DNA of 6,967 nt from Myxococcota bacterium (GCA_963169055.1 CAUJFU010000459.1:1-6967); one strand, 5' to 3'; numbered from the stretch's first letter, positions 1-5,824 are shown. Program-made: numbers and translations. Notes: a model not told the origin generated them from the sequence alone.

Positions 1-29
1 GGACAAAAAACAAAGCACCAGACATCCCT

Positions 30-73
30 CTCTCCAAATACAACCTTGACATAAAAGTGAAAAGTTTGGAGAG
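30..73. repeat. 9-bp perfect inverted repeat
   Basis: CTCTCCAAA at 30-38 is the exact reverse complement of TTTGGAGAG at 65-73, separated by 26 A/T-rich bases. The spacer contains a perfect TTGACA (46-51), but no matching -10 hexamer lies 16-18 bases downstream. It could be an operator-like dyad or a weak stem-loop at the end of a transcript. Its function is unknown. Confidence 0.4.
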
Positions 74-267
74 GAAGCCTCGCTACGCAGGAAAAAAATA
101 GTCATGTCGCCAGCGAAGCGAATCGAATCGAATCGATTTAGTTGGACCAAGTGTTCGCGAACCGCCCGTGTATCGGGACATCGAGCCGCGAACGCACATG
201 GGGGGCCGACAAAAGAAAGAGCGATCATCCTCGACTCTCCGGTGTTTTCGCCTTAACAAGGCGCGTA

Positions 268-398
268 TGGGGCATTGCCCCACGCCCCACAAGGGACTGT
301 CGCCCCTTGACCCCGCGTTGGCGAATCGAGCATCGTTTTTCAAGACAACGACTCTGTCGCTTGAAGTGGCGAGAACACGGCTTTTTTTGGAAACAAGC
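268..398 (+). repeat. Dispersed ~130-bp structured repeat, copy A
   Basis: This copy aligns along its whole length with copies B (5166-5299) and C (5385-5517). It opens with a perfect hairpin TGGGGC-ATT-GCCCCA (268-282). Next comes a second stem, CAAGGG (290-295) with CCCTTG (304-309), then GACCCCG, a variable middle section, and a conserved tail GAACACGG (373-380) followed by seven T (382-388). It is the most diverged of the three and lacks the 12-bp array that precedes B and C. The long-range pairing of CCCCG(T) with the tail is imperfect here. It may be a non-autonomous dispersed repeat or a structured RNA/terminator element. No coding role is likely. Confidence 0.75.
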
Positions 399-446
399 CC
401 TACGATATCTGAGAGATGTGCGAGCGCAACGCCGGTAAGAGCGCCT

Positions 447-526
447 GTTCCCCCCTGATTCTTGGTCAGCGATGGGGAACTGCCCCGAAGACGCCCTGTT
501 GTTGGGCTGCCCCCCCCCAGCCCCAA
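447..526 (-). terminator. Paired GC-rich hairpins downstream of yebC, possible terminator
   Basis: Read on the minus strand, the first hairpin begins about 17 bases after the yebC stop. Its stem is TTGGGCTG (502-509 on the plus strand) pairing with CAGCCCCAA (518-526), with one bulged base and a loop of eight C. About 20 bases further on lies a second dyad, GTTCCCC (447-453) with GGGGAAC (474-480), which encloses an inner CTGA/TCAG stem. Neither hairpin is followed by a clear U-tract on the minus strand. They may stop or pause transcription or protect the 3' end, but this is not a canonical intrinsic terminator. Confidence 0.4.
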
Positions 527-542
527 ATTGGCGGATCTCGTC

Positions 543-1289
543 TTAGCCAAGTTGGGCGATCAATGCCTCGTCAGCTTCGAGGTTGTGATAGACCTTTTGC
601 ACATCCTCGTCTTCTTCGAGGTTGTCCACAAGCTTCATCAAGGATTTGAGGATCCCTAGATCCGTGACTTTTTGTGTGTTCACGGGAAGGCGCTCAAGCC
701 CCGAGCTTTCGGGTTCGATCCCCATCCCGTACAGTTTCTTTTGAAGACGGCCAAAGTTCTCCACTTCACAGGTGACGTTGAACATCCCTTCTTCAGTCTC
801 GATATCTTCGGCTCCGGCATCGATCAACTCCAACATCAGCTCTTCTTCGTCGAACTTGCCTTTGGGGAAACTGAACACGCCTTTGCGCTCAAAGATGAAT
901 TGCAAGCATCCATCTTTGCCCAACGATCCACCGCTGCGGGTGAAGTAGGAGCGGATGTTGCTCACGGTACGGTTGTTGTTGTCTGTGGCGATCTCGACAA
1001 ACACGGCTACTCCGCCCGGTCCGTAGCCTTCAAAGGTTTGCTCGATATAATCCGCAGCATCCGCGCCCGTCGCTTTTTTGATGGCCCGATCGATGTTGTC
1101 TTTGGGCATATTTTCCGCTCGTGCGGCTTGGATCGCAGCCCGCAAACGGGGATTGGCTTCGGGGTCGCCCCCACCCATCCGCGCCGAGACCGTGATCTCT
1201 TTGATCATCTTTGTGAAGACTTGACCGCGTTTTGCATCTTGTGCGCCTTTGCGGCGCTTGATATTCGCCCACTTACTATGTCCAGACAT
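543..1289 (-). CDS. yebC: YebC/PmpR/TACO1-family protein
   Basis: Complete 248-residue protein, close to the usual family length (E. coli YebC is about 246). The N-terminus MSGHSKWANIKRRKG is the family hallmark. It is followed by the helical segment with NPRLRAAIQAARAENMPKDN (residues 46-65) and the core GYGPGGVAVFVE (88-99), TDNNNRTVSNIR (102-113) and SGGSLG (119-124). The C-terminus carries the typical acidic LEEDEDVQKVYHN. Family members were first described as DNA-binding regulators (PmpR). The mitochondrial homologue TACO1 activates translation, and bacterial members are now linked to ribosomes and relief of translation stalls. The protein is cytoplasmic. The ATG at 1289 is supported by a purine-rich Shine-Dalgarno (AGGAAGG, complement of 1298-1304) eight bases upstream. 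It is probably transcribed from its own promoter at 1369-1397 rather than only by readthrough from the beta-propeller gene. The assignment is firm; its precise role in this organism is inferred. Confidence 0.97.
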   Translation of the reverse strand: MSGHSKWANIKRRKGAQDAKRGQVFTKMIKEITVSARMGGGDPEANPRLRAAIQAARAENMPKDNIDRAIKKATGADAADYIEQTFEGYGPGGVAVFVEIATDNNNRTVSNIRSYFTRSGGSLGKDGCLQFIFERKGVFSFPKGKFDEEELMLELIDAGAEDIETEEGMFNVTCEVENFGRLQKKLYGMGIEPESSGLERLPVNTQKVTDLGILKSLMKLVDNLEEDEDVQKVYHNLEADEALIAQLG

Positions 1290-1537
1290 CGCTTACACCT
1301 TCCTTCCTGTCTTTGGGGAGAACGGGAGTCCTCGATACGCTCTTTCCATGCTTCGCTGGAAACCCCTTTGTATACGAATGAAACATCGCGAGGTCAAACG
1401 GAAAAAGTAGAACTCTTCACAAAACAACACTCTGGCGCAGGCATCGGGAGAAGGTCGCCGTTCAAGGCATGGAGCGAAGGAAGAGTTGGCAGGCTGAAAA
1501 TCGGGATCGGAGCGGCACGGTAGACAAAAGAAAAAGA
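1290..1537. other. 248-bp spacer between beta-propeller gene and yebC
   Basis: This spacer holds the yebC promoter and ribosome-binding site. An 82-codon minus-strand frame (1293-1541) starts with an ATGA overlap on the stop of the beta-propeller gene. It has no Shine-Dalgarno of note, a Cys/Phe/Arg/Pro-rich composition and no recognisable family, and I do not call it a gene. I see no intrinsic terminator after the beta-propeller stop, so some readthrough into yebC is possible. Confidence 0.55.
1369..1397 (-). promoter_or_regulatory. Predicted sigma70-type promoter for yebC
   Basis: On the minus strand a -35 hexamer TTGACC (plus-strand positions 1392-1397) and a -10 hexamer TATACA (1369-1374) are separated by exactly 17 bases. 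Each matches the consensus at five of six or nearly so. Transcription would start near 1362, giving a leader of about 70 bases before the yebC ATG. No operator is evident. This is a pattern match only. Confidence 0.6.
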
Positions 1538-4500
1538 TCAAGGCGTCGAGGGCAGTTCAAAGGCGACGATCCCGATCTCTTCGGCGGCAAAGAAGAGGTG
1601 TTTTCCATCGATCCAATGCGTGCGCAGGGGGGAGAGAACATGCGTAGATCGCGGAGCATCGGTGGTTACGGCGTCGAGCCAGCGGATAGCTGCGTAATGT
1701 GCCGCTTGGGGGGACGTTGCGTTGTCTTGGAGCGAGAGGGCGAGGATGCGCTGTTGGATCTCGCCAAGCACCGAAGAGTCCAGCAGCAGCAAGTCACCCG
1801 TCCATTGGAGCAGCCGCCAAGAGTACGAGGATTTGATCTTCCATTGTCGAACGAACTGCAAAAAGCCTGCATCGTGCCGATAACGCATGACGTATCCGTC
1901 CGAAGTCGCCAACAAAAGGTCTTCTCCACGCGCTGCGATATCCGTAAAGGTCGATGGCGCAGGTGCATTCAGCGATTGCTCGATCAACACGCCTTCTTCG
2001 GTGATGCGCCCAAGCAACACTTGACCCAATCCTTTTTCACCGCTCATCGACAACAACACCCGACCCTCCGCAAAACGATGCAACAAAAGCCCCGGCAAAG
2101 AAGACTTTGAAAACGGAGTGATCAACCACTTGCCCTCGCTCCATCGCAAAAAGCCGACACGGTGTTGCGGCATCCTACCGTCCGAAACCTCCAACCGCAC
2201 CGCGACATCCCCGTCTCCAAGCGCCACCAGCGAAAGCTTTTCATTGGCTTTGCTTTCGATCTCAATCTCCACAAAAGCCCGTTCCTTGGTCTTTTCAAGC
2301 AGCGAAAGGAAAAATACGCGGTGCTTTTTGATCTGTTGGCCTTCGACCAAGCTCACCGTGTGGCCGACAGCCAAGATCCCCTGCTCTGTCAGCAAAGCCA
2401 GACGCCCGTCTTTTCGGCCTGCACTTTGGGCCTGTGCATCGAGTCCTCCCCAACCTTGCGGAGTTTTGATCGACACAGAGACCGATTTGTTGTCCTCAAA
2501 AGAGCGCAGCTCGATGGTGTCCCCCCGATCCACCAACAACGATCCGCCCCATGCCATCGGCTTTTCATACGCATCAGCCTGCCATGATTCGATCAGCGCG
2601 CCATCTTCGAGATGCACGCCTGCGGTGATCTTGCGATGCTCCCAGCGATAGGTTGGTTTGGAGGCCCCAAGGCTTTCGAGGGTTTGCTTGCGCAGGAGGA
2701 TGCGATCTTTGAAGGGGAAAGCATGTGTGATCAGCGGAGCCATCTCAAAGGTTGCGCTGAGACGGGGCTTTTCGAGGTTTTCGAGATCGGTGACAGACAG
2801 GATATCTTGCGAAAAATTCAACAGGCTCAAACGCGGTTGTTGCGCATAATCGAGCATCATAAAGAAGGTTCGCTCGACGCGACCTCGCGGATGCAAGAAG
2901 GTTCCGAGTTCTTGGAGCACATCTTGCGCTGCCGCTGCCTTGCTCGGATCGTCTCGGCGCAGATCCCAGCGCATCAATCCCACTGCGGTATATGCCTTCC
3001 TTTGGCCGTTTTCGGAGCGTTCAAATTGAACAGGCACCGAGATCAAGTGCGTGTCGCCCTCGGTATACAAGCCGATCTGTTTGTGCGCTTGATCCAGATC
3101 CCAGTTGACTTCGGAAGAGACGATGGCTGCGCCTAGTTGGACTCCGATACATCGGCGCTGTACCAGCCGAGGCTTTTTCAGATCGCGTACATCTACAAGA
3201 CTGACAGAAGTCCTCGAATAGCGGCCTGTTGAGGCTTCAAAGCCTGTGCAATTGGCCGATGTATCACGCCCCACCGCGATCAAGTAATCCCCCCCTTGTA
3301 TCGGGCGAAAAAGATTCATATCGCCGTTGAGGTCGTCCAGATCCCCCAAGATCCCCAACGATTCGGGCTTGGCGATCTGGATGGTGTAGAGCGGATCGAA
3401 GAGACGCAAGCGTTCACGGCGTTCACGAAGCACCGTAAAGTCGACTTGGCCGCCTTTCAGCGATTCGGGGTCGGCGGTGGAGGTGATCGCGTAAAGGACT
3501 TGGCGTTGGGTGTCAAAGTACGTGGCGCGCACCGCTTCACGCTCTTTGCCAAAGAAGATATCATCGAGCATCGTGGGTTTGGTGATATCGCTGATATCCA
3601 CCGAAGCCACGACGTTTGCGAGGCGGCTCGTCACATTGGAACCATCGATCTCAAGCTGATTGCGCATCGTCACCCCGATATACGCAAAGCGCCCCTCTGC
3701 GGTCTTGATCGCATGCTGCTTGGTTTGATCGGGAAGTAGGCCATGCAAGCGGAATCGCGCCGCCAGTTTGATCTCTCCGCTCGCATCGCGCAGATCCAAA
3801 ACATTCACCACCGTAAAATTGAGCTGCACTTTGAAGGATTGAACGCGCTGGACCTCTTGTGTCAAGGTTTGGCTTCCGCCCATACCAAAGCATCCGCTCC
3901 CCCGTGAACTCGAATACACGCGGTCTGTGACGGTTGTCCACATCGTCGCATCCACCAGCCACGTCTCGCTTACAAGCAGATGTCCTTCTGTTCCCGTCAC
4001 CACAAATTGCAAAAAGCGCGAGGGCCGCATCTCTCCCAACGCAAAGCGCTTGGCCGCCAACTGTGAGCGCAAGGCTGGGCTGTCAGGCGAAGTGCCGCTT
4101 GTCATCAGGGCCATCTCAAAGGCAGAGTGTTTTCCAAGCAACATCGGCGCACTGCTGTGGCCTTTGAGAGCAAACTGCTGCGTGATGCGAAAGCGCTGCG
4201 GATCGCTTACATCGACCGATGTCACCGACAAGGCCGATGTTCCAGCATGGGTGCTTTCGTTCTCATCGGTTTGCCAAGTCGGAGCCGCGTTGGGATCCCG
4301 CACCACCACATACAACCGTGTCCCAAAACGGCGCGAAGAACCCACCATCACACGCCCCGAAAGCCCCACCCGTTGCAATATCTTGGGCTGCCGCAGATCG
4401 CGGATATCCACCGCAATCAGCGCACTTTTCATCGTGATGTCCCGCAACTCCAACCCAGTCACGTCCCGATGCACCGTCTCTTGCATCAAGAGATAGGCCG

Positions 4501-4921
4501 TCTCTTTGTCCACAAACATCTCCGCTGGAACCCCATCCAATGGCAAGAAGGCGATCTTGTGCGGTGATTCGGCGTTCTTGATATCAAGGATCAAAAGCCC
4601 CTTGTGTCGGTGCAACACAAACATCTTGTCCCCAACGATGCGGTAGATGTCCGCTTCTTCGACCACAGCAGCGCCTTCGCTTTGCGGCGGCTTGATCTGG
4701 TCCGACTTCACGGGCGGAGCCGTCTGTGTGCTGCTGCTCGGCCCATTGCTCCATCCTCCTGCTCCTGGCGATCCTGCCGCTGTTGGCGACATTCCTGAAG
4801 GGGAGGGACTCGCTGCACATTGGTACAAAAAGATCGAAACCACAGACAATTGCACCATCATCCACAAACGACGGCTGCGCGTCATCCAAGGGCTTTGGGG
4901 CTTACGACGATTGTTTTCCAT
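1538..4921 (-). CDS. Large exported beta-propeller domain protein, probable lipoprotein
   Basis: An 1127-residue protein with the start placed at 4921. The N-terminus has a basic stretch (TRSRR, about 14-18), a hydrophobic core (19-33) and Cys35, then a Ser/Pro/Gly/Ala linker (36-85), so it is exported and perhaps lipid-anchored. The lipobox LYQC is poor because Gln sits before the Cys. From residue 87 the sequence VEEADIYRIVGDKMFVL matches the entry strand of the Beta_propel family (COG4880 type). A blade-like signature, D-[IVL]-x-[DN]-x(3)-P or close to it, recurs at about 113, 172, 237, 376, 442, 577 and 712 (for example VDVRDLKKPRLV). Residues ~730-1127 look like further blades with degenerate motifs and end in FFAAEEIGIVAFELP. 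The family is usually nearer 600-750 residues, so this one is extended, possibly a double propeller. No catalytic motif is seen. Its function is unknown; surface binding or scaffolding is a guess. A longer TTG start at 4978 would add 19 residues. Confidence 0.88.
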   Translation of the reverse strand: MENNRRKPQSPWMTRSRRLWMMVQLSVVSIFLYQCAASPSPSGMSPTAAGSPGAGGWSNGPSSSTQTAPPVKSDQIKPPQSEGAAVVEEADIYRIVGDKMFVLHRHKGLLILDIKNAESPHKIAFLPLDGVPAEMFVDKETAYLLMQETVHRDVTGLELRDITMKSALIAVDIRDLRQPKILQRVGLSGRVMVGSSRRFGTRLYVVVRDPNAAPTWQTDENESTHAGTSALSVTSVDVSDPQRFRITQQFALKGHSSAPMLLGKHSAFEMALMTSGTSPDSPALRSQLAAKRFALGEMRPSRFLQFVVTGTEGHLLVSETWLVDATMWTTVTDRVYSSSRGSGCFGMGGSQTLTQEVQRVQSFKVQLNFTVVNVLDLRDASGEIKLAARFRLHGLLPDQTKQHAIKTAEGRFAYIGVTMRNQLEIDGSNVTSRLANVVASVDISDITKPTMLDDIFFGKEREAVRATYFDTQRQVLYAITSTADPESLKGGQVDFTVLRERRERLRLFDPLYTIQIAKPESLGILGDLDDLNGDMNLFRPIQGGDYLIAVGRDTSANCTGFEASTGRYSRTSVSLVDVRDLKKPRLVQRRCIGVQLGAAIVSSEVNWDLDQAHKQIGLYTEGDTHLISVPVQFERSENGQRKAYTAVGLMRWDLRRDDPSKAAAAQDVLQELGTFLHPRGRVERTFFMMLDYAQQPRLSLLNFSQDILSVTDLENLEKPRLSATFEMAPLITHAFPFKDRILLRKQTLESLGASKPTYRWEHRKITAGVHLEDGALIESWQADAYEKPMAWGGSLLVDRGDTIELRSFEDNKSVSVSIKTPQGWGGLDAQAQSAGRKDGRLALLTEQGILAVGHTVSLVEGQQIKKHRVFFLSLLEKTKERAFVEIEIESKANEKLSLVALGDGDVAVRLEVSDGRMPQHRVGFLRWSEGKWLITPFSKSSLPGLLLHRFAEGRVLLSMSGEKGLGQVLLGRITEEGVLIEQSLNAPAPSTFTDIAARGEDLLLATSDGYVMRYRHDAGFLQFVRQWKIKSSYSWRLLQWTGDLLLLDSSVLGEIQQRILALSLQDNATSPQAAHYAAIRWLDAVTTDAPRSTHVLSPLRTHWIDGKHLFFAAEEIGIVAFELPSTP

Positions 4922-4927
4922 CACATG

Positions 4928-4933
4928 CCTCTC
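4928..4933 (-). promoter_or_regulatory. Ribosome-binding site that sets the beta-propeller start
   Basis: GAGAGG on the minus strand (complement of 4928-4933) sits six bases before the ATG at 4921. This favours that start over the in-frame TTG at 4978, which would put a highly charged stretch of about 19 residues ahead of the signal sequence. I found no convincing -35/-10 pair for this gene between 4940 and 5100. Confidence 0.6.
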
Positions 4934-5100
4934 TTTTCTGCCATCCGGCGTCCATCGTTTTTTCTTCGGCTCGGTCAACCTCGCCGATCTGGACGTGGCG
5001 TTTCAAAAAACGGAGAAAGCGATCTTTCAGCAAGGGCTATGCCGCGTTCTTTTTGATCAATCCTATCAAACCTTTGTGCGTGTGGCTACCCATAAATAAG

Positions 5101-5169
5101 TTTGATGGGTTGTTTGATGGGTTGCTTGATGGGTTGTTTGATGGGTTGTTTGATGGGTTGTTTGATGGG
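5101..5169. repeat. 12-bp tandem array 1 (TTTGATGGGTTG)
   Basis: There are five full units and a partial sixth of TTTGATGGGTTG, on exact 12-base register at 5101, 5113, 5125, 5137, 5149 and 5161. The only internal change is T to C at the first base of the third unit. The last partial unit runs directly into the TGGGGC hairpin of repeat copy B, so array and element behave as one module. Near-identity of the units suggests recent expansion by slippage. Confidence 0.95.
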
Positions 5170-5299
5170 GCGCTGCCCCAAACCCCGCAAGGGACTATCG
5201 CCCCTTGACCCCGTATCGGCGGAGAGATCTGATGCTTTTCACACCAACAACTGCGCCGCTTGGACGCTTGCGAACACGGGGGTTTTGTCCGCAAACGGC
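5166..5299 (+). repeat. Dispersed ~130-bp structured repeat, copy B
   Basis: Opens with the perfect hairpin TGGGGC-GCT-GCCCCA (5166-5180). A second stem follows, CAAGGG (5188-5193) with CCCTTG (5202-5207). CCCCGT (5209-5214) can pair with ACGGGG (5276-5281) across the middle section, and four T follow shortly after (5283-5286). The first ~50 bases are nearly identical to copy C, while the middle differs more. This suggests that the paired and T-run parts are conserved and the loop sequence is free to drift. Confidence 0.85.
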
Positions 5300-5343
5300 A
5301 CCGAAGTGTATTTAATCGCATACATAGGTCTGGCTGGCGAGCG

Positions 5344-5388
5344 TTTGGTAGGTTGTTTGGTGGGTTGTTTGATAGGTTGTTTGGTGGG
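5344..5388. repeat. 12-bp tandem array 2, degenerate (TTTGRTRGGTTG)
   Basis: Three full units and a partial fourth start at 5344, 5356, 5368 and 5380: TTTGGTAGGTTG, TTTGGTGGGTTG, TTTGATAGGTTG and TTTGGTGGG. They differ from array 1 and from each other only by A/G changes at the fifth and seventh bases. The last unit flows into the opening hairpin of copy C exactly as array 1 flows into copy B. Confidence 0.9.
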
Positions 5389-5517
5389 GCGCTGCCCCAC
5401 TCCCCGCAAGGGACTATCGCCCCTTGACCCCGTGTAGGCGGAGCGAACAGGCGTTTTTCAAACCAACGTCCGTGCCGCTTGAAACAGCGCGAACACGGGG
5501 TTTTTTGCGAACAGCCG
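5385..5517 (+). repeat. Dispersed ~130-bp structured repeat, copy C
   Basis: Has the same order of parts as copy B: hairpin TGGGGC-GCT-GCCCCA (5385-5399), stem CAAGGG (5407-5412) with CCCTTG (5421-5426), a variable section, then CGCGAACACGGGG and a T-run. It lies 219 bases after copy B and is also preceded by a 12-bp array, so array plus element were probably duplicated together and then diverged. It has the most complete long-range pairing of the three copies. Confidence 0.85.
5428..5506 (+). terminator. Terminator-like fold in repeat copy C
   Basis: CCCCGTGT (5428-5435) is the perfect reverse complement of ACACGGGG (5493-5500), which is followed at once by six T (5501-5506). A second short pairing, CCGTG with CACGG, lies inside the same span. 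A GC-rich stem followed by a U-run is the form of an intrinsic terminator, but the 57-base loop is much longer than usual. Copy B keeps six of the eight pairs and copy A only part. It may insulate the kinase gene from upstream transcription, or be part of a folded RNA. Confidence 0.35.
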
Positions 5518-5531
5518 CACGTTGCACAAGA

Positions 5532-5654
5532 CTTTGTGGCGAGCCACGATGTAGCGGTGTGTACGCAAAAAGCTTTGTGGCGAGTCACGATGTAGCGGCG
5601 TGTACGCAAAAAGCTTTGTCGTGAGCCACGATGCCGCAGCATGTATGTAAAAGA
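5532..5654. repeat. Three 41-bp direct repeats upstream of the kinase promoter
   Basis: Units start at 5532, 5573 and 5614 with an exact 41-base period, beginning CTTTGT(G/C)G and ending in TACGCAAAAAG or a diverged form. Units 1 and 2 are almost identical and unit 3 is more diverged. Unit 1 carries the small dyad GTGGC-GA-GCCAC, which is weakened by substitutions in units 2 and 3. AAGCTTTGT spans the junctions. The array ends about 30 bases before the predicted -35 of the kinase gene, so regulator binding is conceivable. The period is close to, but not exactly, four helical turns. Confidence 0.9.
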
Positions 5655-5684
5655 ATACAGATGTTGAAGGTCGCTTTGGTCTTG

Positions 5685-5713
5685 TGGACATGGTTGGTTT
5701 GTCGCGCTACACT
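5685..5713 (+). promoter_or_regulatory. Predicted sigma70-type promoter for the kinase gene
   Basis: TGGACA (5685-5690, five of six consensus bases) and TACACT (5708-5713, four of six) are 17 bases apart. Initiation near 5720 would give a leader of about 105 bases. The 41-bp repeats lie immediately upstream, where an activator would normally bind. Confidence 0.45.
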
Positions 5714-5809
5714 GCGTGGCGTTTTCCGCCTACTTTTCGTTGTATCCTGTGGGGGCAATGGAACCTCCATCCCACCGCTGCGAAAACATCGAAACGATCA
5801 GCGCAACGC

Positions 5810-5816
5810 AAAGGGA
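5810..5816 (+). promoter_or_regulatory. Ribosome-binding site of the kinase gene
   Basis: AAAGGGA ends eight bases before the ATG at 5825 and decides that start. No earlier in-frame start codon exists in the ~60 bases upstream. The nearby ATG at 5758 is in another frame. Confidence 0.6.
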
Positions 5817-5824
5817 TCATCTGC

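Larger units (their letters stand above)
1..542. other. Non-coding region downstream of yebC, with repeats and hairpins
   Basis: I see no credible gene here. The open frames on both strands cross the structured repeat and have a biased Arg/Ser/Pro/Gly composition, with no recognisable family. Visible structure, left to right: an inverted repeat (30-38 with 65-73); a pentanucleotide AATCG repeated three times at 121-135; a perfect 6-bp hairpin CGCCTT-AAC-AAGGCG at 249-263; copy A of the dispersed repeat at 268-398; and two GC-rich hairpins at 447-480 and 502-526, including a run of nine C at 510-518. In many proteobacteria ruvC follows yebC; no ruvC is present in these 542 bases. Confidence 0.7.
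4922..5824. other. 0.9-kb repeat-rich gap between divergent genes
   Basis: No credible gene lies between the beta-propeller gene (leftward) and the kinase gene (rightward). About 4922-5100 is plain sequence that should include the leader of the leftward gene. Bases 5101-5517 are two consecutive modules, each a 12-bp tandem array joined to a ~130-bp structured repeat. Bases 5532-5654 are three 41-bp direct repeats. Bases 5655-5824 carry the kinase promoter and leader. The long minus-strand frame 5037-5642 stays open across the block but only translates the repeats, giving runs such as NNPSNNPS, and its start lies within the 41-bp array. Confidence 0.75.

Noticed and set aside
46-74. Promoter with the perfect TTGACA at 46-51
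   Set aside because: The bases 16-18 downstream are GGAGAG/GAGAGG, not a -10 hexamer, and no gene follows on the plus strand.
83-550. 155-codon minus-strand open frame after yebC
   Set aside because: It begins inside the 3' end of yebC, runs through the dispersed repeat copy A and has an Arg/Ser/Gly-rich, non-protein-like composition with no recognisable motif.
1293-1541. 82-codon minus-strand frame with an ATGA overlap on the beta-propeller stop
   Set aside because: The overlap is suggestive of translational coupling, but the product is Cys/Phe/Arg/Pro-rich without a domain. The yebC promoter lies within it, and no Shine-Dalgarno supports it.
1469-2110. Plus-strand open frames opposite the beta-propeller gene and yebC (for example 672-1523 and 1469-2110)
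   Set aside because: They are antisense shadows of well-supported genes. The minus-strand products have clear family motifs and the plus-strand ones have none.
4973-4978. TTG start at 4978 for the beta-propeller gene
   Set aside because: It would place a highly charged stretch before the signal sequence. The ATG at 4921 has GAGAGG at good spacing and gives a normal signal-peptide layout.
5037-5642. 201-codon minus-strand open frame across the repeat block
   Set aside because: It translates the 12-bp arrays (NNPS runs), both 130-bp elements and the 41-bp units. It stays open partly because 12 and 219 are multiples of three. It starts inside the 41-bp array, has no family resemblance, and the 41-bp units shift frame.
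5101-5654. CRISPR array
   Set aside because: The 12-bp units are contiguous with no spacers, and the 41-bp units are direct tandem copies without unique spacers. No cas gene is present.
5101-5654. Replication origin iterons or an attachment site
   Set aside because: There are no DnaA-box clusters, no rep or integrase gene and no AT-rich unwinding region. The repeats are GC-rich hairpin elements.
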